DNA of 64,000 bases. Source: Bacteroides nordii WAL 11050 = JCM 12987. GTDB lineage: Bacteria; Bacteroidota; Bacteroidia; Bacteroidales; Bacteroidaceae. The position numbers and the translations under genes are program-made. Below, piece by piece: positions 25,326-35,173 of the stretch; position 1 is the stretch's first letter, and each line of letters begins with the position of its first letter. Under the pieces are notes generated by a model that had not been told where the DNA came from, did no database searches, and saw nothing but the letters and a program-made list of their open reading frames with translations. The DNA is taken from the NCBI GenBank assembly GCA_000613465.1, contig BAJA01000008.1:118307-182306 (forward strand), read 5' to 3'.

Positions 25326-26378
25326 ATGAAGAACAACCTGTTAAGCGAGAAATTAATTTATACGGGTGAGAGCCAGACGCCTACCCATCTGCACCTTTGT
25401 ACATACAATGCTAATGAAATGCAGGAGGTTTCAGGAGCAAACTTTCATGAAATCAGCAGTTCTCTGAATAGTGAACGTATCAACTGGCTCCAGGTACATG
25501 GTATGAAGAATACTGAAACTGTTCGTGAAATATGCGAACATTTCGAAATAAACTTTCTCGTATTACAAGATATCCTGAATGCCAATCACCCTACTAAAAT
25601 AGAAGAACACGATAACTACATCGTACTGATTTTAAAACTCTTCTATCCTGCACCTAAAAAAAACGAGGAAGATCTGGATGAACTGGAGCAACAACAAGTA
25701 TGTATTATTCTGGGTACCAATTACGTACTTACTTTCCTTGAAAAAGAAACTGATTTTTTTGATGATGTAAGTACTGCCCTACGCAATGATGTACTCAAAA
25801 TACGAGGCAGACAAAGCGATTATCTGCTCAGTGTACTTTTAAATAGTGTTATAGGCAATTATACCTCAATGGTATCCGACATAGATGATGCCCTTGAAGA
25901 TCTTGAAGAAGAATTGCTGACCATCAGCGACGGAAATGACATTGGTGTACAAATTCAGTCCCTGCGTCGCCAGTATATGCTGATGAAAAAATCAATACTC
26001 CCCTTAAAAGAGCAATACATAAAACTACTGCGCGGAGAGAGCACTCTGATGCACAAGATGAACCGTGCCTTCTTCAATGATGTAAACGACCATTTACAAT
26101 TTGTACTGCAAACCATTGAAATATGCAGAGAAACACTCTCATCTCTGGTAGACCTCTATATTTCCAACAATGATTTGAGAATGAATGACATCATGAAACG
26201 GCTAACAATCGTTTCTACCATCTTTATACCATTAACGTTTCTGGTAGGCGTATGGGGTATGAACTTCAAAGTGATGCCCGAACTGGATTGGCGATACGGA
26301 TACTGTTTTGCCTGGGGATTAATGGCAATCATAGGTATCATCGTATATGCTTTCTTCCGGAAAAAGAGATGGTACTGA
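25326..26378 (+). CDS. corA: magnesium/cobalt transporter CorA
   Basis: A 350-aa channel-type transporter. A large acidic cytoplasmic domain is followed by two membrane helices at the C-terminus, with the signature GMN in VWGMNFKVMPEL and the family end KKRW. It forms pentamers that import Mg2+. A gap of only 30 bp to sdaA suggests a shared transcript, though the two functions are unrelated. Confidence 0.94.
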   Translation: MKNNLLSEKLIYTGESQTPTHLHLCTYNANEMQEVSGANFHEISSSLNSERINWLQVHGMKNTETVREICEHFEINFLVLQDILNANHPTKIEEHDNYIVLILKLFYPAPKKNEEDLDELEQQQVCIILGTNYVLTFLEKETDFFDDVSTALRNDVLKIRGRQSDYLLSVLLNSVIGNYTSMVSDIDDALEDLEEELLTISDGNDIGVQIQSLRRQYMLMKKSILPLKEQYIKLLRGESTLMHKMNRAFFNDVNDHLQFVLQTIEICRETLSSLVDLYISNNDLRMNDIMKRLTIVSTIFIPLTFLVGVWGMNFKVMPELDWRYGYCFAWGLMAIIGIIVYAFFRKKRWY

Positions 26379-26408
26379 AAGAGTTGAAAATAAGCACATT
26401 TATTATAT

Positions 26409-27617
26409 ATGAAATCTATTAAAGAGTTATACCGTATCGGTACAGGTCCTTCCAGCAGCCACACAATGGGGCCACGCAAAGCTGCCGAAATGTTTGTGGT
26501 ACGCCATCCGGACGCTGCCAAGTTTAAAGTAACCCTCTACGGAAGTCTTGCCGCCACAGGAAAAGGACACATGACAGACGTTGCCATCATTGATACGCTG
26601 GAACCTACAGCTCCCGTAGAAATTATATGGCAACCTAAAGTATTCCTCCCTTTCCACCCCAATGGGATGACTTTTGCTGCATTCGATGTCAATGATAAAT
26701 TAATAGAAAACTGGACCGTATATAGTGTTGGTGGCGGAGCTTTGGCAGAGAACAACGATACTTCTTCTATCGAAAGTCCGGATGTATACGGCATGAACAG
26801 CATGACAGAGATTCTGGAATGGTGTGAACGCAATGGTAGAAGCTATTGGGAATATGTCAAAGAATGCGAAGACTCTGATATCTGGGATTACCTGAACGAA
26901 GTCTGGAAGACGATGATAGATTCCATTCACCGTGGATTGGAAGAGGAAGGTGTATTACCCGGTCCGCTGAATCTGAGAAGAAAAGCCTCAACCTATTATA
27001 TCCGTGCTACGGGATACAAACAATCCTTGCAATCACGAGGATTGGTATTTGCATACGCATTGGCTGTCAGCGAAGAGAATGCTTCCGGAGGGAAAATAGT
27101 CACGGCTCCTACTTGTGGTTCTTGTGGAGTAGTACCTGCCGTACTTTATCATCTGTACAAAAGCCGCGATTTCAGTGACATTCGCATCCTGCGTGCATTG
27201 GCAACAGCCGGATTAGTGGGAAATATTGTCAAATTCAACGCTTCTATCTCAGGAGCGGAAGTAGGTTGTCAAGGGGAAGTAGGTGTAGCATGTGCAATGG
27301 CCTCAGCTGCATCCAATCAGTTATTCGGAGGAAGCCCGGCACAAATAGAGTACGCAGCTGAAATGGGATTAGAACATCATCTGGGTATGACTTGTGATCC
27401 TGTTTGCGGATTGGTACAAATTCCCTGTATTGAACGTAATGCATATGCTGCGGCACGTGCGTTGGATGCAAATCTATATTCTTCATTCACAGACGGAATG
27501 CATCGTGTCTCCTTCGATAAAGTTGTACAAGTGATGAAACAAACAGGACATGACCTGCCTTCTCTGTATAAAGAAACAAGCGAAGGAGGGCTGGCAAAAG
27601 ATTACAAGCAAATGTAG
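26409..27617 (+). CDS. sdaA: L-serine ammonia-lyase, iron-sulfur type
   Basis: A 402-aa enzyme that converts L-serine to pyruvate and ammonia. The N-terminal beta domain (GTGPSSSHTMGPRKAAE) and the C-terminal alpha domain are fused, as in single-chain SdaA. The [4Fe-4S] cysteines are in PTCGSCGVVP, DPVCGLVQIPC. Cytoplasmic. Start MKSIKELYRIG. The gene ends just before a dense inverted-repeat stretch. Confidence 0.94.
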   Translation: MKSIKELYRIGTGPSSSHTMGPRKAAEMFVVRHPDAAKFKVTLYGSLAATGKGHMTDVAIIDTLEPTAPVEIIWQPKVFLPFHPNGMTFAAFDVNDKLIENWTVYSVGGGALAENNDTSSIESPDVYGMNSMTEILEWCERNGRSYWEYVKECEDSDIWDYLNEVWKTMIDSIHRGLEEEGVLPGPLNLRRKASTYYIRATGYKQSLQSRGLVFAYALAVSEENASGGKIVTAPTCGSCGVVPAVLYHLYKSRDFSDIRILRALATAGLVGNIVKFNASISGAEVGCQGEVGVACAMASAASNQLFGGSPAQIEYAAEMGLEHHLGMTCDPVCGLVQIPCIERNAYAAARALDANLYSSFTDGMHRVSFDKVVQVMKQTGHDLPSLYKETSEGGLAKDYKQM

Positions 27618-27623
27618 TTATTT

Positions 27624-27731
27624 AGTTGACAATTGACAGTGGACAATTGACAGTGGCTATGCAGCATATAGCACAGCTAACTGTCAACGATCAATTGTCA
27701 ATTGTCAACTGTCAATTGTCAACTGTCAACT
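27624..27731. repeat. word-repeat inverted element after sdaA
   Basis: The gap consists of reiterated GACAATTGACAGT words on the left and their inverse (ACTGTCAATTGTC) on the right, around a short centre near 27655-27685. It can form a long hairpin. It lies between convergent genes and runs into the stop codon (27726-27728) of the reverse-strand PepSY gene. Confidence 0.7.
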
Positions 27732-28223
27732 AATGTCCGGCCAGTGGGTATTATCTGTATCAGAGATGTCTTTTTCACGAAGAAGGCCTCCATATTCTGA
27801 ATAATACAAAGCTCGTTCCTGCCCTCCCTGTTGTACTTCAAAGACAAATTCTTCCGGCTTTTGCGGGAAAGTCAGCTTCGTCAAATCATCAATTACCCAA
27901 TTGGCGTAATTTCCTTCCTGATACGCAGTACTGACAGCAACTGGCAGATTCTCGAAAAAGATATCCATTTCTGTCATAATCCAATTGGCATTGGCATCAA
28001 ACCACACATCGAGTTCGTCATTTCCTACCCAACAATCCGCCACATAATAAACACCTTTCTGCTCCCATTCTATGTTTTTCACACCGGGATAAAGCTGGTT
28101 CAATGCATTTATGATAGCCTGATTGGGAGGTAAATAAGTATCATCATCGTCACTACAAGAGCTAAAGGAGAATAAGGCTGTCATCAACATGACAGCCAAA
28201 ATACTAAATTTTATTTTTATCAT
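27726..28223 (-). CDS. PepSY-like lipoprotein
   Basis: A 165-aa exported lipoprotein. A signal peptide with lipobox (SFSSCSDDDD, C22) is followed by two PepSY-like/BLIP-like repeats: NALNQLYPGVKNIEWEQKGVYYVADC and a second around 95-150. Family knowledge: periplasmic or surface protease-inhibitor-like domain of unclear role. It follows another PepSY-like gene in the same direction (36-bp gap). The last codons are built from the adjacent repeat element. Confidence 0.8.
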   Translation of the reverse strand: MIKIKFSILAVMLMTALFSFSSCSDDDDTYLPPNQAIINALNQLYPGVKNIEWEQKGVYYVADCWVGNDELDVWFDANANWIMTEMDIFFENLPVAVSTAYQEGNYANWVIDDLTKLTFPQKPEEFVFEVQQGGQERALYYSEYGGLLREKDISDTDNTHWPDIS

Positions 28224-28259
28224 AGTTAAAGTCCTTTGAGGTTAGATTATTAACAGTGA

Positions 28260-28700
28260 TTAATGATCTGCTTTACGAAATTTACCTTGCTTATCGAACT
28301 TAAAAGATATATCAGTATTCAACTCTACCTCATACCCTTTACGGTCACGCTCTATTTTGGTAACGAACTCATTGGTGAAATTATTCATCTTCAGATAATC
28401 ATTCACAAAAGAGGGAATAATTGTTGCAGGTAACTTCTTTTTTCCGGCATCTACTTCAGTCCAATTACCTTTAGAATCAAAATCTATTTCTGTACCATCT
28501 GTCAGTTGTACCTCATACTTCTTCGACATTATTTCACTATCAATCTTAATGTGCGAAACCTGAGGACTGGTAAAGTGCTGATTAATGAAATTACGTGCCG
28601 CAAGTGGCAACTGGTTAATATCTTTAGTAATAACATCACCTGCAAAAGCAAATTGAACAGCTACAATCGCCATCACAAGAAGAGACCAAATCTTTTTCAT
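28260..28700 (-). CDS. PepSY-like secreted protein
   Basis: 146 aa from the ATG at 28700 ([20 protein letters not shown]), giving a clean signal peptide. A longer frame to 28799 adds an unlikely leader, so I chose the internal start. Two DUF2874/PepSY-like repeats are visible: [17 protein letters not shown]... and [19 protein letters not shown], each followed by VxKIExDxKGYEVxLxxG-like strands. Likely periplasmic. Two tandem PepSY genes of this type are common in Bacteroides. Confidence 0.82.
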   Translation of the reverse strand: MKKIWSLLVMAIVAVQFAFAGDVITKDINQLPLAARNFINQHFTSPQVSHIKIDSEIMSKKYEVQLTDGTEIDFDSKGNWTEVDAGKKKLPATIIPSFVNDYLKMNNFTNEFVTKIERDRKGYEVELNTDISFKFDKQGKFRKADH

Positions 28701-28882
28701 AATCGTTATTTTTTTAATGTTAGTAATATAGTTTTCTATCACTTGATAATGCAAATAACGATAGAGATTCTGGAAAGATTTGGGAATAATGGAATACAAC
28801 TATTGTTTTTGAATTCTTTAACGTATGATTCCTGAAAACAAAAATGAAGATATAGTAAAAGTTAATTGTCCTATCACTAAAA

Positions 28883-28945
28883 TGCAGATTAACACAGGGA
28901 TCACAAAATTTAAATTAAATCTGCGACCCTCTGTGTTAATCTGCA
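28883..28945. repeat. inverted intergenic repeat
   Basis: TGCAGATTAACACAG (28883-28897) and CTGTGTTAATCTGCA (28931-28945) are perfect 15-bp arms around a 33-nt AT-rich spacer. It lies between the PL13 stop and the PepSY gene. The arm word differs from that of the other intergenic repeats in this window. Confidence 0.75.
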
Positions 28946-28968
28946 CTCTAAAAATTATAATGCTTGTA

Positions 28969-30138
28969 TCAATTCTCTGAATAACCGGCAAGATTATAGC
29001 ACACGGGTATAGTACTATTTCCTACACGATAAATTCCAAATTTAAAGTAATACCCATCCTCATCATTACGGCCAATAAGAATTTCTTCATTATCCACAAT
29101 ATGACGATTTATCTGTTTGCCTTTTTCCGTATAACTCATCTGTACATCCAGCATACCGGGTTTTACAATCGTTTCGGTTTCTTTACCATAAACAGTCCAG
29201 TCAATATGTATGCGGAATGTAATCCAGCAGTCTTTAGGAAACTCTGCAAACGGCATTTTATAGGCAATAGTAGATGCTTTGTATTTGGAAGTGACGGGCT
29301 TCATTATCTGAGATTTCTCAGCGCTGGCATTACAACGATCCGTTTTATCAGTAAGCCATTTACGATCAGAGTTCGCTTTTATATAAAAGTATCCTCCGGA
29401 AAATCCGAAAGCAAGTGGAGGATAGCCACCTTGTTCTACTAACCAACCATTGGCCTTGCCTGCTTTATAAACAACGTTACCATCTTTATCCTTTTTCGGA
29501 TTACCTTGTTTGTCAAGTACCGGCACCTTATCATGTGCTACATTTTTCTTAAAGATCATCCGGTCATACAGCTCCAAAAACTCCTCTGTAGTAAGCTTCT
29601 TCACTTCGCCATCAGGAGTAGAAACCAAAGTACGGTCCGGCATTCCGTGCCATTGAGCAAAGATAGTAGATACATCTCTGTTCAATGCGGAGGGAATATA
29701 AACTGAAAACTCATAATCACGTGAAGCACCTTGCGGACATATACCTTTTCCATGATGATAAACGGTTTTGGTCTTCTGCGCATTTTCATAAACACTTGCA
29801 GGTTGTCCTTTAAAATCAGCAGATGTAGCATAACAATAAGAAAACTCCGCACGGCCCTTAGTCTCACCTTTAGCATATCCTTCCAAAGTATTGTCCTCCG
29901 TTTTAAGCTCAAAACGATAAGAGGGCTTTCCATTAAAAGGAATGGTATAATCCCGTTGAATGGAATGTGGTTTGTCTGTACCAACAGCTACCCAACAACC
30001 ATCAATAACCTGATTGATACGTGCTGAATCAGCCTGTACATTCACACGTTCCGTCAAAGGAATCAGCTTTGCATTTTGAGCAGTAAGCATCGCTGTACTT
30101 ACAACCAGCAGAGAAAAAGAAAAAACAATTTTGTTCAT
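28969..30138 (-). CDS. heparin lyase I (polysaccharide lyase family 13)
   Basis: A 389-aa secreted lyase that cleaves heparin at sulfated iduronate sites by beta-elimination. Signal peptide at 1-20 (ending LTAQ). Jelly-roll segments GRAEFSYCYAT, YEFSVYIPSAL and the active-site stretch AQWHGMPDRT with H164 are conserved with B. thetaiotaomicron BT4675. Near the C-terminus are FRIHIDWTVYG and YYFKFGIYR. It is the second gene of a reverse-strand pair, 33 bp after the sulfatase, and so is co-expressed with it. In B. thetaiotaomicron the homologue is in the heparin locus; here it lies about 10 kb from the main PUL. Confidence 0.92.
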   Translation of the reverse strand: MNKIVFSFSLLVVSTAMLTAQNAKLIPLTERVNVQADSARINQVIDGCWVAVGTDKPHSIQRDYTIPFNGKPSYRFELKTEDNTLEGYAKGETKGRAEFSYCYATSADFKGQPASVYENAQKTKTVYHHGKGICPQGASRDYEFSVYIPSALNRDVSTIFAQWHGMPDRTLVSTPDGEVKKLTTEEFLELYDRMIFKKNVAHDKVPVLDKQGNPKKDKDGNVVYKAGKANGWLVEQGGYPPLAFGFSGGYFYIKANSDRKWLTDKTDRCNASAEKSQIMKPVTSKYKASTIAYKMPFAEFPKDCWITFRIHIDWTVYGKETETIVKPGMLDVQMSYTEKGKQINRHIVDNEEILIGRNDEDGYYFKFGIYRVGNSTIPVCYNLAGYSEN

Positions 30139-30171
30139 ATATTATTTACTTATTGAAAATTTACATTCTTA

Positions 30172-32134
30172 TCAATTAGGAAGTGGCACCATTGGTCTGC
30201 GACCATGATTCAGTTGTAATCCCATTTCGTATGTTTCCGGACCATGCAAATCTTTTATATCCATCTCTCCCAGATTTACAAGAATACCACGTGCCATCAA
30301 TCCGGCATCTTCATTTGCCTTACGAGGAAGTTTTTCAGCTTTCTCTTTCAAATCGGCCAAATGTACCCGTACCGCAGGTGCATCGCCTTATCCAAAGACA
30401 GGCACTCCAACAATGAATATCCTATCTTTCTATCCGCTTCATTCTGCGGATAATTCAGACGTTTTACCCCTTTTTCTGTCTCACCCAGATAAGAAACAGC
30501 ATAGGCAGCCTCACAAGCTATATAAGCATCTTTATCATCCAATAGTGCAAGTAACGCAGCCGGACAAGTTTTCAACTCTCCTTTTATACCTAACTGAGCC
30601 AAGCCTACGGCAGCCCAATAACGCATTTCGGGATATGCACTGGCCAGTGCTTTTTCAAATACCGGCACATCAGCAGCAGTTGCTACACCTGCCAATTCCA
30701 CCAAAGCATATAAGTCATTCAACGGATATTTCTCCTTACGTACCTTATCATATAAGACTACATTCTCACGGGAAGTAGGAATAAAGAATCCCAGATCCTT
30801 TGTCTCACGAATATGATCGGACATTCCCTTACGAAAACGAAGCAGTACCTCCCGATATTCCGGTTTGGCAGCCAGATCATTCAATTCAAACGGATCATTA
30901 TCCAAATCGAATAACATCTCTGCCGGATGATGTTCAAACGTCTGCTTCCAGTCAGGATTCGTATTATGGCCACCCATTACCCATTTATCCCAAGCTTTAT
31001 TGGAAGGCATACCCCACTGATAATAATTACGTAATGCAAACTGGCGGTAAGGTATATAACTGCGGATATACTTATAACGTCCGTCCATAGCTGCACGTAC
31101 CGGCATAAAATGATGCAACTGATTGGCAGCCAACGCAAATTGCATCGTAGTCTTCTCCTTAGAAGCATATTTTCCCATCAGTGCCTTTCCCTGCATATAT
31201 TTAGGAGGCTTCACACCTGCCAAACTCAGAACAGTAGGCCCTAAGTCCACAAAACTAATCAGCGTACTATCTTTTGTTCCCGCTGTTACCGGAGCCAGAT
31301 GTTTCCATTTCTCGGGGAAATAAGCAACCAATGGCACCCGTAAACCTGTCTCATATAAATATCCTTTGCCACGAGGCAGACAACCTCCATGATCACTGAA
31401 TACAAAGATGATGGTATTATCTTCCAAACCGTGTTCCTTCAGATCCTTGAGGAAAAAGCCGACCCATGTATCCACATCCTGAGCAGCTCCAAATGTCCGG
31501 CATAGTCAGAACGTACTTCCGGAAGATCGGGCACATGAGGCGGGAGGATCAGTTTATCAGGATAAATACCTTCCTTTGTATAATCACGACGCCCATCCAT
31601 ATGAAAGGTACGTACACGCCCCATATGAGAGGTAACCGTATTGTATACTGCAAAGAAAGGTTGGTCTTTTTCACGTTTAGGACTGTTATAAGAAGCCGTT
31701 TTTGTGCATTCATCCCAACAGATCTTATTATCTGTAGTCGAGTTATAGTGTGTCTTGCTATTATTCGTACAATAATAACCGGCATCCCTCAACCATTGTG
31801 GGAAAAAGATATTCTCCGGAGTATCATAGGGTACCGGGTGAACATCCATACCATATGTACTGGAATAACATCCGGTAATAAGCGAAGAACGCGCAGCAGA
31901 ACTTTGTGGTGCCACCGACCATGCATTCATAAACTGTATCCCTTTAGAAGCCAGTCCGTCTACATTGGGCGTATGTACTTGCGCATTTCCATAACAACCA
32001 AACTCATAAGAGCTCGTGTCTTCAAAAGTAAGCCAAAGAATATTTGGCCGTTCTTTTTGCTTATCGGCTGCTTTGGTCTGAGCAGCAGTCAGCAGCAAAG
32101 CTGCGGAGCATAAATAAAGTTGTGTGTTCATCAT
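30172..32134 (-). pseudogene. S1 sulfatase, heparan N-sulfatase-like, two frameshifts
   Basis: A secreted S1-family sulfatase of about 654 aa after repair. From MMNTQLYLCS at 32134 the signal peptide, metal-binding WLTFEDTSSYEFG and the formylglycine motif S78-S-A-A-R are in one frame. One deletion near 31486-31490 (GGAGCTGC region) splits this from DTWVGFFLKDL, VFSDHGG, and a second near 30384-30388 splits off the last 60 residues (ADLKEKAEKLPRK...). The C-terminal third is HEAT-like (EMRYWAAVGLAQLG). Fused N-sulfatases with this tail occur in Bacteroides heparin loci. Ser in place of Cys requires an anSME maturase. It is the first gene of the pair with PL13. Sequence error is a real alternative to a pseudogene. 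Confidence 0.8.
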
Positions 32135-32167
32135 ATTTATAAAATTTATTGACTCCGCTAAAGTACA

Positions 32168-32191
32168 AAAGGTAGCCACAGGGCTACCTTT
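32168..32191 (-). terminator. terminator between DUF4738 gene and sulfatase
   Basis: AAAGGTAGCC and GGCTACCTTT pair perfectly (10 bp) around a 4-nt loop, followed on the reverse strand by T. It lies downstream of the DUF4738 stop and ahead of the sulfatase start at 32134. Confidence 0.65.
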
Positions 32192-32250
32192 CAATTGTTT
32201 TAAAAATTATCATATTTGTGTAAATATGCTGTCAAAACATATCAGAGAGT

Positions 32251-32799
32251 TTAAATACTGTCTTCTTCATATATTTCCTCCAGCAACTCCTCCTTTTCCA
32301 TTGTCATCTTACCATCGGCAGTAATCGTTATAGAGATAGGAACATACAAGTCTGTCTGCGGATAACACACACTGGCCGCATAGACAATACCTTGAGGTGT
32401 AGTCTTATTATACACCATCCCCTCAAGAATAGATTTCGACAAGAAATCATCACTTACAATAGAAGAAAAGTTCTTCTTTGTAAAAGTCATATTAAAGACC
32501 TGCTCATTGCCACGGGTCAAACGGAGCTGAATCTTGTTGTCAACAAAAGTATTCCCCATCTCATTCTTCACAAGCGGCAGGTTCTCATCAGGAGTACGAG
32601 AAATAAAAGAGCGGTAATTCTTCCCCTTAAATTTAATATCCACTTCGGCTTTCGATACCTGCATACGCTGCAATCCCCGGCTATCTACACTATCCTGCAT
32701 GAGGATCAATGAACCTTCATCCGTTTTTTTACTTCCACCGCCACAAGCAGTTAACCCTGCTAACAGTGACAGAATAAACAAATATATGAATCTCTTCAT
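32251..32799 (-). CDS. DUF4738 lipoprotein
   Basis: 182 aa from the ATG at 32799 (MKRFIYLFILSL), ending its signal with lipobox LTACGGG. An earlier start at 32856 adds an unsuitable N-terminus. The mature part (LILMQDSVDSRGLQRMQVSKAE split as two segments) is the DUF4738 domain; no catalytic motif. It is likely anchored to the outer membrane or periplasm, function unknown. The reverse-strand neighbour DUF4890 is 81 bp upstream. Confidence 0.8.
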   Translation of the reverse strand: MKRFIYLFILSLLAGLTACGGGSKKTDEGSLILMQDSVDSRGLQRMQVSKAEVDIKFKGKNYRSFISRTPDENLPLVKNEMGNTFVDNKIQLRLTRGNEQVFNMTFTKKNFSSIVSDDFLSKSILEGMVYNKTTPQGIVYAASVCYPQTDLYVPISITITADGKMTMEKEELLEEIYEEDSI

Positions 32800-32880
32800 C
32801 TTTAATCCGTTCTTTAATTTATGACGACAAAGGAACAAAAAGAGCCGGATATACACAAGAATTCAAGGTTGAAAGTTAAG

Positions 32881-33303
32881 CTACTTTTTCTGTCTGCGTC
32901 CATCCTTCATCCGCTGTTCACGTTCAGCCTGCTTCTTGGTATAAGAAGCATATTGATCTTTAGTCATTATCTTTTGCAGCTGCGCATTGTAAGCCTCACT
33001 GTTAGCTTTCATCTCTGCACGCATCTTTTCACGTTCTTCTTTCGTCATTTCAGGTGCTTTCTTTCCATCTCTCTGCGGACGCATCGAAGCACGATCTCCC
33101 ATCTTCTCACACTGTGCAAGATTTACTTCAAACAATTGTTTCTTCTGCGTATCGTTCAAAGAGTATTCCTTAACCATACGTTCTGTCATTTGTTCCGCAC
33201 GTTCTTTCGGAGTCATTTTCTTATGTTCGCCCCGTTGTCCCTGTGCCATCACTACACTACCCATCAGAAAGAGGGTAACCATTAAAAATACTATTCTTTT
33301 CAT
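32881..33303 (-). CDS. DUF4890 secreted protein
   Basis: A 140-aa protein with a signal peptide (MKRIVFLMVTLFLMGSVVMA) and a charged helical body rich in K, E, M and Q (KMTPKERAEQMTERM; DTQKKQLFEVNLAQC). The pattern recalls the Spy/CpxP-like periplasmic helical fold, placed in DUF4890. Possible chaperone role is inference only. Confidence 0.8.
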   Translation of the reverse strand: MKRIVFLMVTLFLMGSVVMAQGQRGEHKKMTPKERAEQMTERMVKEYSLNDTQKKQLFEVNLAQCEKMGDRASMRPQRDGKKAPEMTKEEREKMRAEMKANSEAYNAQLQKIMTKDQYASYTKKQAEREQRMKDGRRQKK

Positions 33304-33457
33304 ACTGACTTTTGCTTTTAAGTTGATTAATTATCAGTTTTTTTGTTGCAACTGAATATACGACTCACTGAAACCCAATAAGTTTAGTCTGTTCTCACTT
33401 TTTTAACAATTAATAAACGATTCCTCTGCATCTTTACAAACCTTATCGTTTTTTTCT

Positions 33458-33511
33458 ATTTTCTCATAGAAAATATCTGTTTGACAAGTGAGCAAATCTC
33501 CCCTATCTTTG
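33458..33511 (+). promoter_or_regulatory. katA promoter with upstream dyad
   Basis: TTTG at 33480-33483, 20 nt, TATCTTTG at 33504-33511 is a perfect Bacteroides promoter, 35 bp before katA. Directly upstream, ATTTTCT/AGAAAAT (33458-33474) is a perfect 7-bp dyad at a position suited to an activator such as OxyR, which controls katA in Bacteroides. The assignment to OxyR is inference. Confidence 0.7.
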
Positions 33512-33546
33512 TTATATATTTATAAACTCTCACAAACTACACATTT

Positions 33547-35013
33547 ATGGAAGAAAAGAAACTTACAGCTACCAACGGCCGCCCTGTTGCCGACAATCAG
33601 AATTCACAGACAGTAGGTCCTCGTGGCCCTATCACCTTGCAAGATCCATGGTTAATTGAAAAACTCGCTCATTTTGACCGGGAAGTAATCCCTGAAAGAC
33701 GTATGCATGCCAAAGGTTCCGGAGCTTACGGAACATTTACTGTAACGCATGACATTACAAAGTATACCCGTGCGGCCATATTCAGCGAAATAGGAAAGAA
33801 AACAGAGTGTTTTGTCCGCTTCTCTACCGTAGCCGGTGAACGCGGAGCTGCCGATGCAGAACGTGATATTCGTGGTTTTGCCATGAAATTTTATACGGAA
33901 GAAGGTAACTGGGACCTGGTAGGAAACAATACCCCGGTATTCTTTTTACGTGATCCTCTGAAGTTTCCTGACCTCAATCATGCCATCAAACGAGATCCAA
34001 AAACAAACATGCGTAGCCCTAACAGTAATTGGGATTTCTGGACACTGCTACCCGAAGCATTACACCAGGTAACCATCACTATGAGCCCGCGTGGCATTCC
34101 TTATTCCTACCGTCATATGCATGGATTCGGCAGCCATACCTATAGTTTCTATAACGCCGCAAACGAGCGTATCTGGGTAAAATTCCATCTGCGTACCCTG
34201 CAAGGTATCAAGAATCTGACTGACCAGGAAGCTGAAGCCATTGTTGCCAAAGACCGTGAATCACACCAACGCGATTTATTCGAAAGTATTGAAAAAGGTG
34301 ATTATCCAAAATGGCTGTTCCAGATTCAAGTGATGACGGAAGAAGAAGCAGACAATTACCGCATCAACCCATTTGACCTGACTAAAGTATGGCCACACAA
34401 AGACTTTCCGCTACAAGACGTAGGCATTCTTGAACTGAACCGTAATCCTGAGAACTATTTTGCAGAAGTAGAGCAAGCTGCCTTCAATCCGATAAACATT
34501 GTAGAAGGTATTGGATTCTCTCCCGACAAAATGCTACAAGGCCGTTTGTTCTCCTACGGAGATGCACAGCGTTATCGCCTGGGCGTTAATTCGGAACAGA
34601 TACCGGTTAACAAACCTCGCTGTCCGTTCCATTCCTACCATCGCGATGGCTCTATGCGTGTAGACGGTAATTATGGTGCTACCAAAGGATATGAACCCAA
34701 CAGTTATGGCGAATGGAAAGACTCGCCTGAAAAGAAAGAACCACCTTTGAAGGTTCATGGTGATATTTATAATTATAATGAACGGGAGTATGATGACGAT
34801 TATTACAGCCAACCAGGCGATCTCTTCCGACTAATGCCGGCAGATGAGCAACAGCTACTGTTTGAAAACACAGCGCGTGCCATGGGAGATTCCGAACTCT
34901 TCATTAAACAACGTCACGTACGTAATTGCTATAAAGCAGACCCGGCATATGGAGCAGGCGTTGCCAAAGCACTGGGTATCGATCTGGAAGAAGCTCTGAA
35001 AGCTAACAGATAA
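33547..35013 (+). CDS. katA: catalase (small-subunit clade)
   Basis: A 488-aa haem catalase that breaks down hydrogen peroxide. Catalytic H54 ([12 protein letters not shown]), the core [19 protein letters not shown], and the haem-ligand tyrosine Y337 ([13 protein letters not shown]) are present. Length is that of the small-subunit group. It has its own promoter and terminator, so it is a single-gene unit. Peroxide response is the usual regulation in Bacteroides. Confidence 0.96.
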   Translation: MEEKKLTATNGRPVADNQNSQTVGPRGPITLQDPWLIEKLAHFDREVIPERRMHAKGSGAYGTFTVTHDITKYTRAAIFSEIGKKTECFVRFSTVAGERGAADAERDIRGFAMKFYTEEGNWDLVGNNTPVFFLRDPLKFPDLNHAIKRDPKTNMRSPNSNWDFWTLLPEALHQVTITMSPRGIPYSYRHMHGFGSHTYSFYNAANERIWVKFHLRTLQGIKNLTDQEAEAIVAKDRESHQRDLFESIEKGDYPKWLFQIQVMTEEEADNYRINPFDLTKVWPHKDFPLQDVGILELNRNPENYFAEVEQAAFNPINIVEGIGFSPDKMLQGRLFSYGDAQRYRLGVNSEQIPVNKPRCPFHSYHRDGSMRVDGNYGATKGYEPNSYGEWKDSPEKKEPPLKVHGDIYNYNEREYDDDYYSQPGDLFRLMPADEQQLLFENTARAMGDSELFIKQRHVRNCYKADPAYGAGVAKALGIDLEEALKANR

Positions 35014-35036
35014 ATAATAACTCACTTAAAATATAC

Positions 35037-35082
35037 ATTCCTTGCTATTTTCTGAAAACGAAAATAACAAGGAATATTTTTT
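35037..35082 (+). terminator. katA terminator
   Basis: Stem ATTCCTTG (35037-35044) / CAAGGAAT (35068-35075), with an inner ATTTTC/GAAAAT pair, followed by TTTTTT. It separates katA from the convergent trkA gene. Confidence 0.8.
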
Positions 35083-35173
35083 AGAGTATAATAAAACCTA
35101 AGTCTGAACTTTATAACGTTTTATACACAGAAGAAAGCTACGTGGCAGACAATGCCCATTATTAACTTTAATG

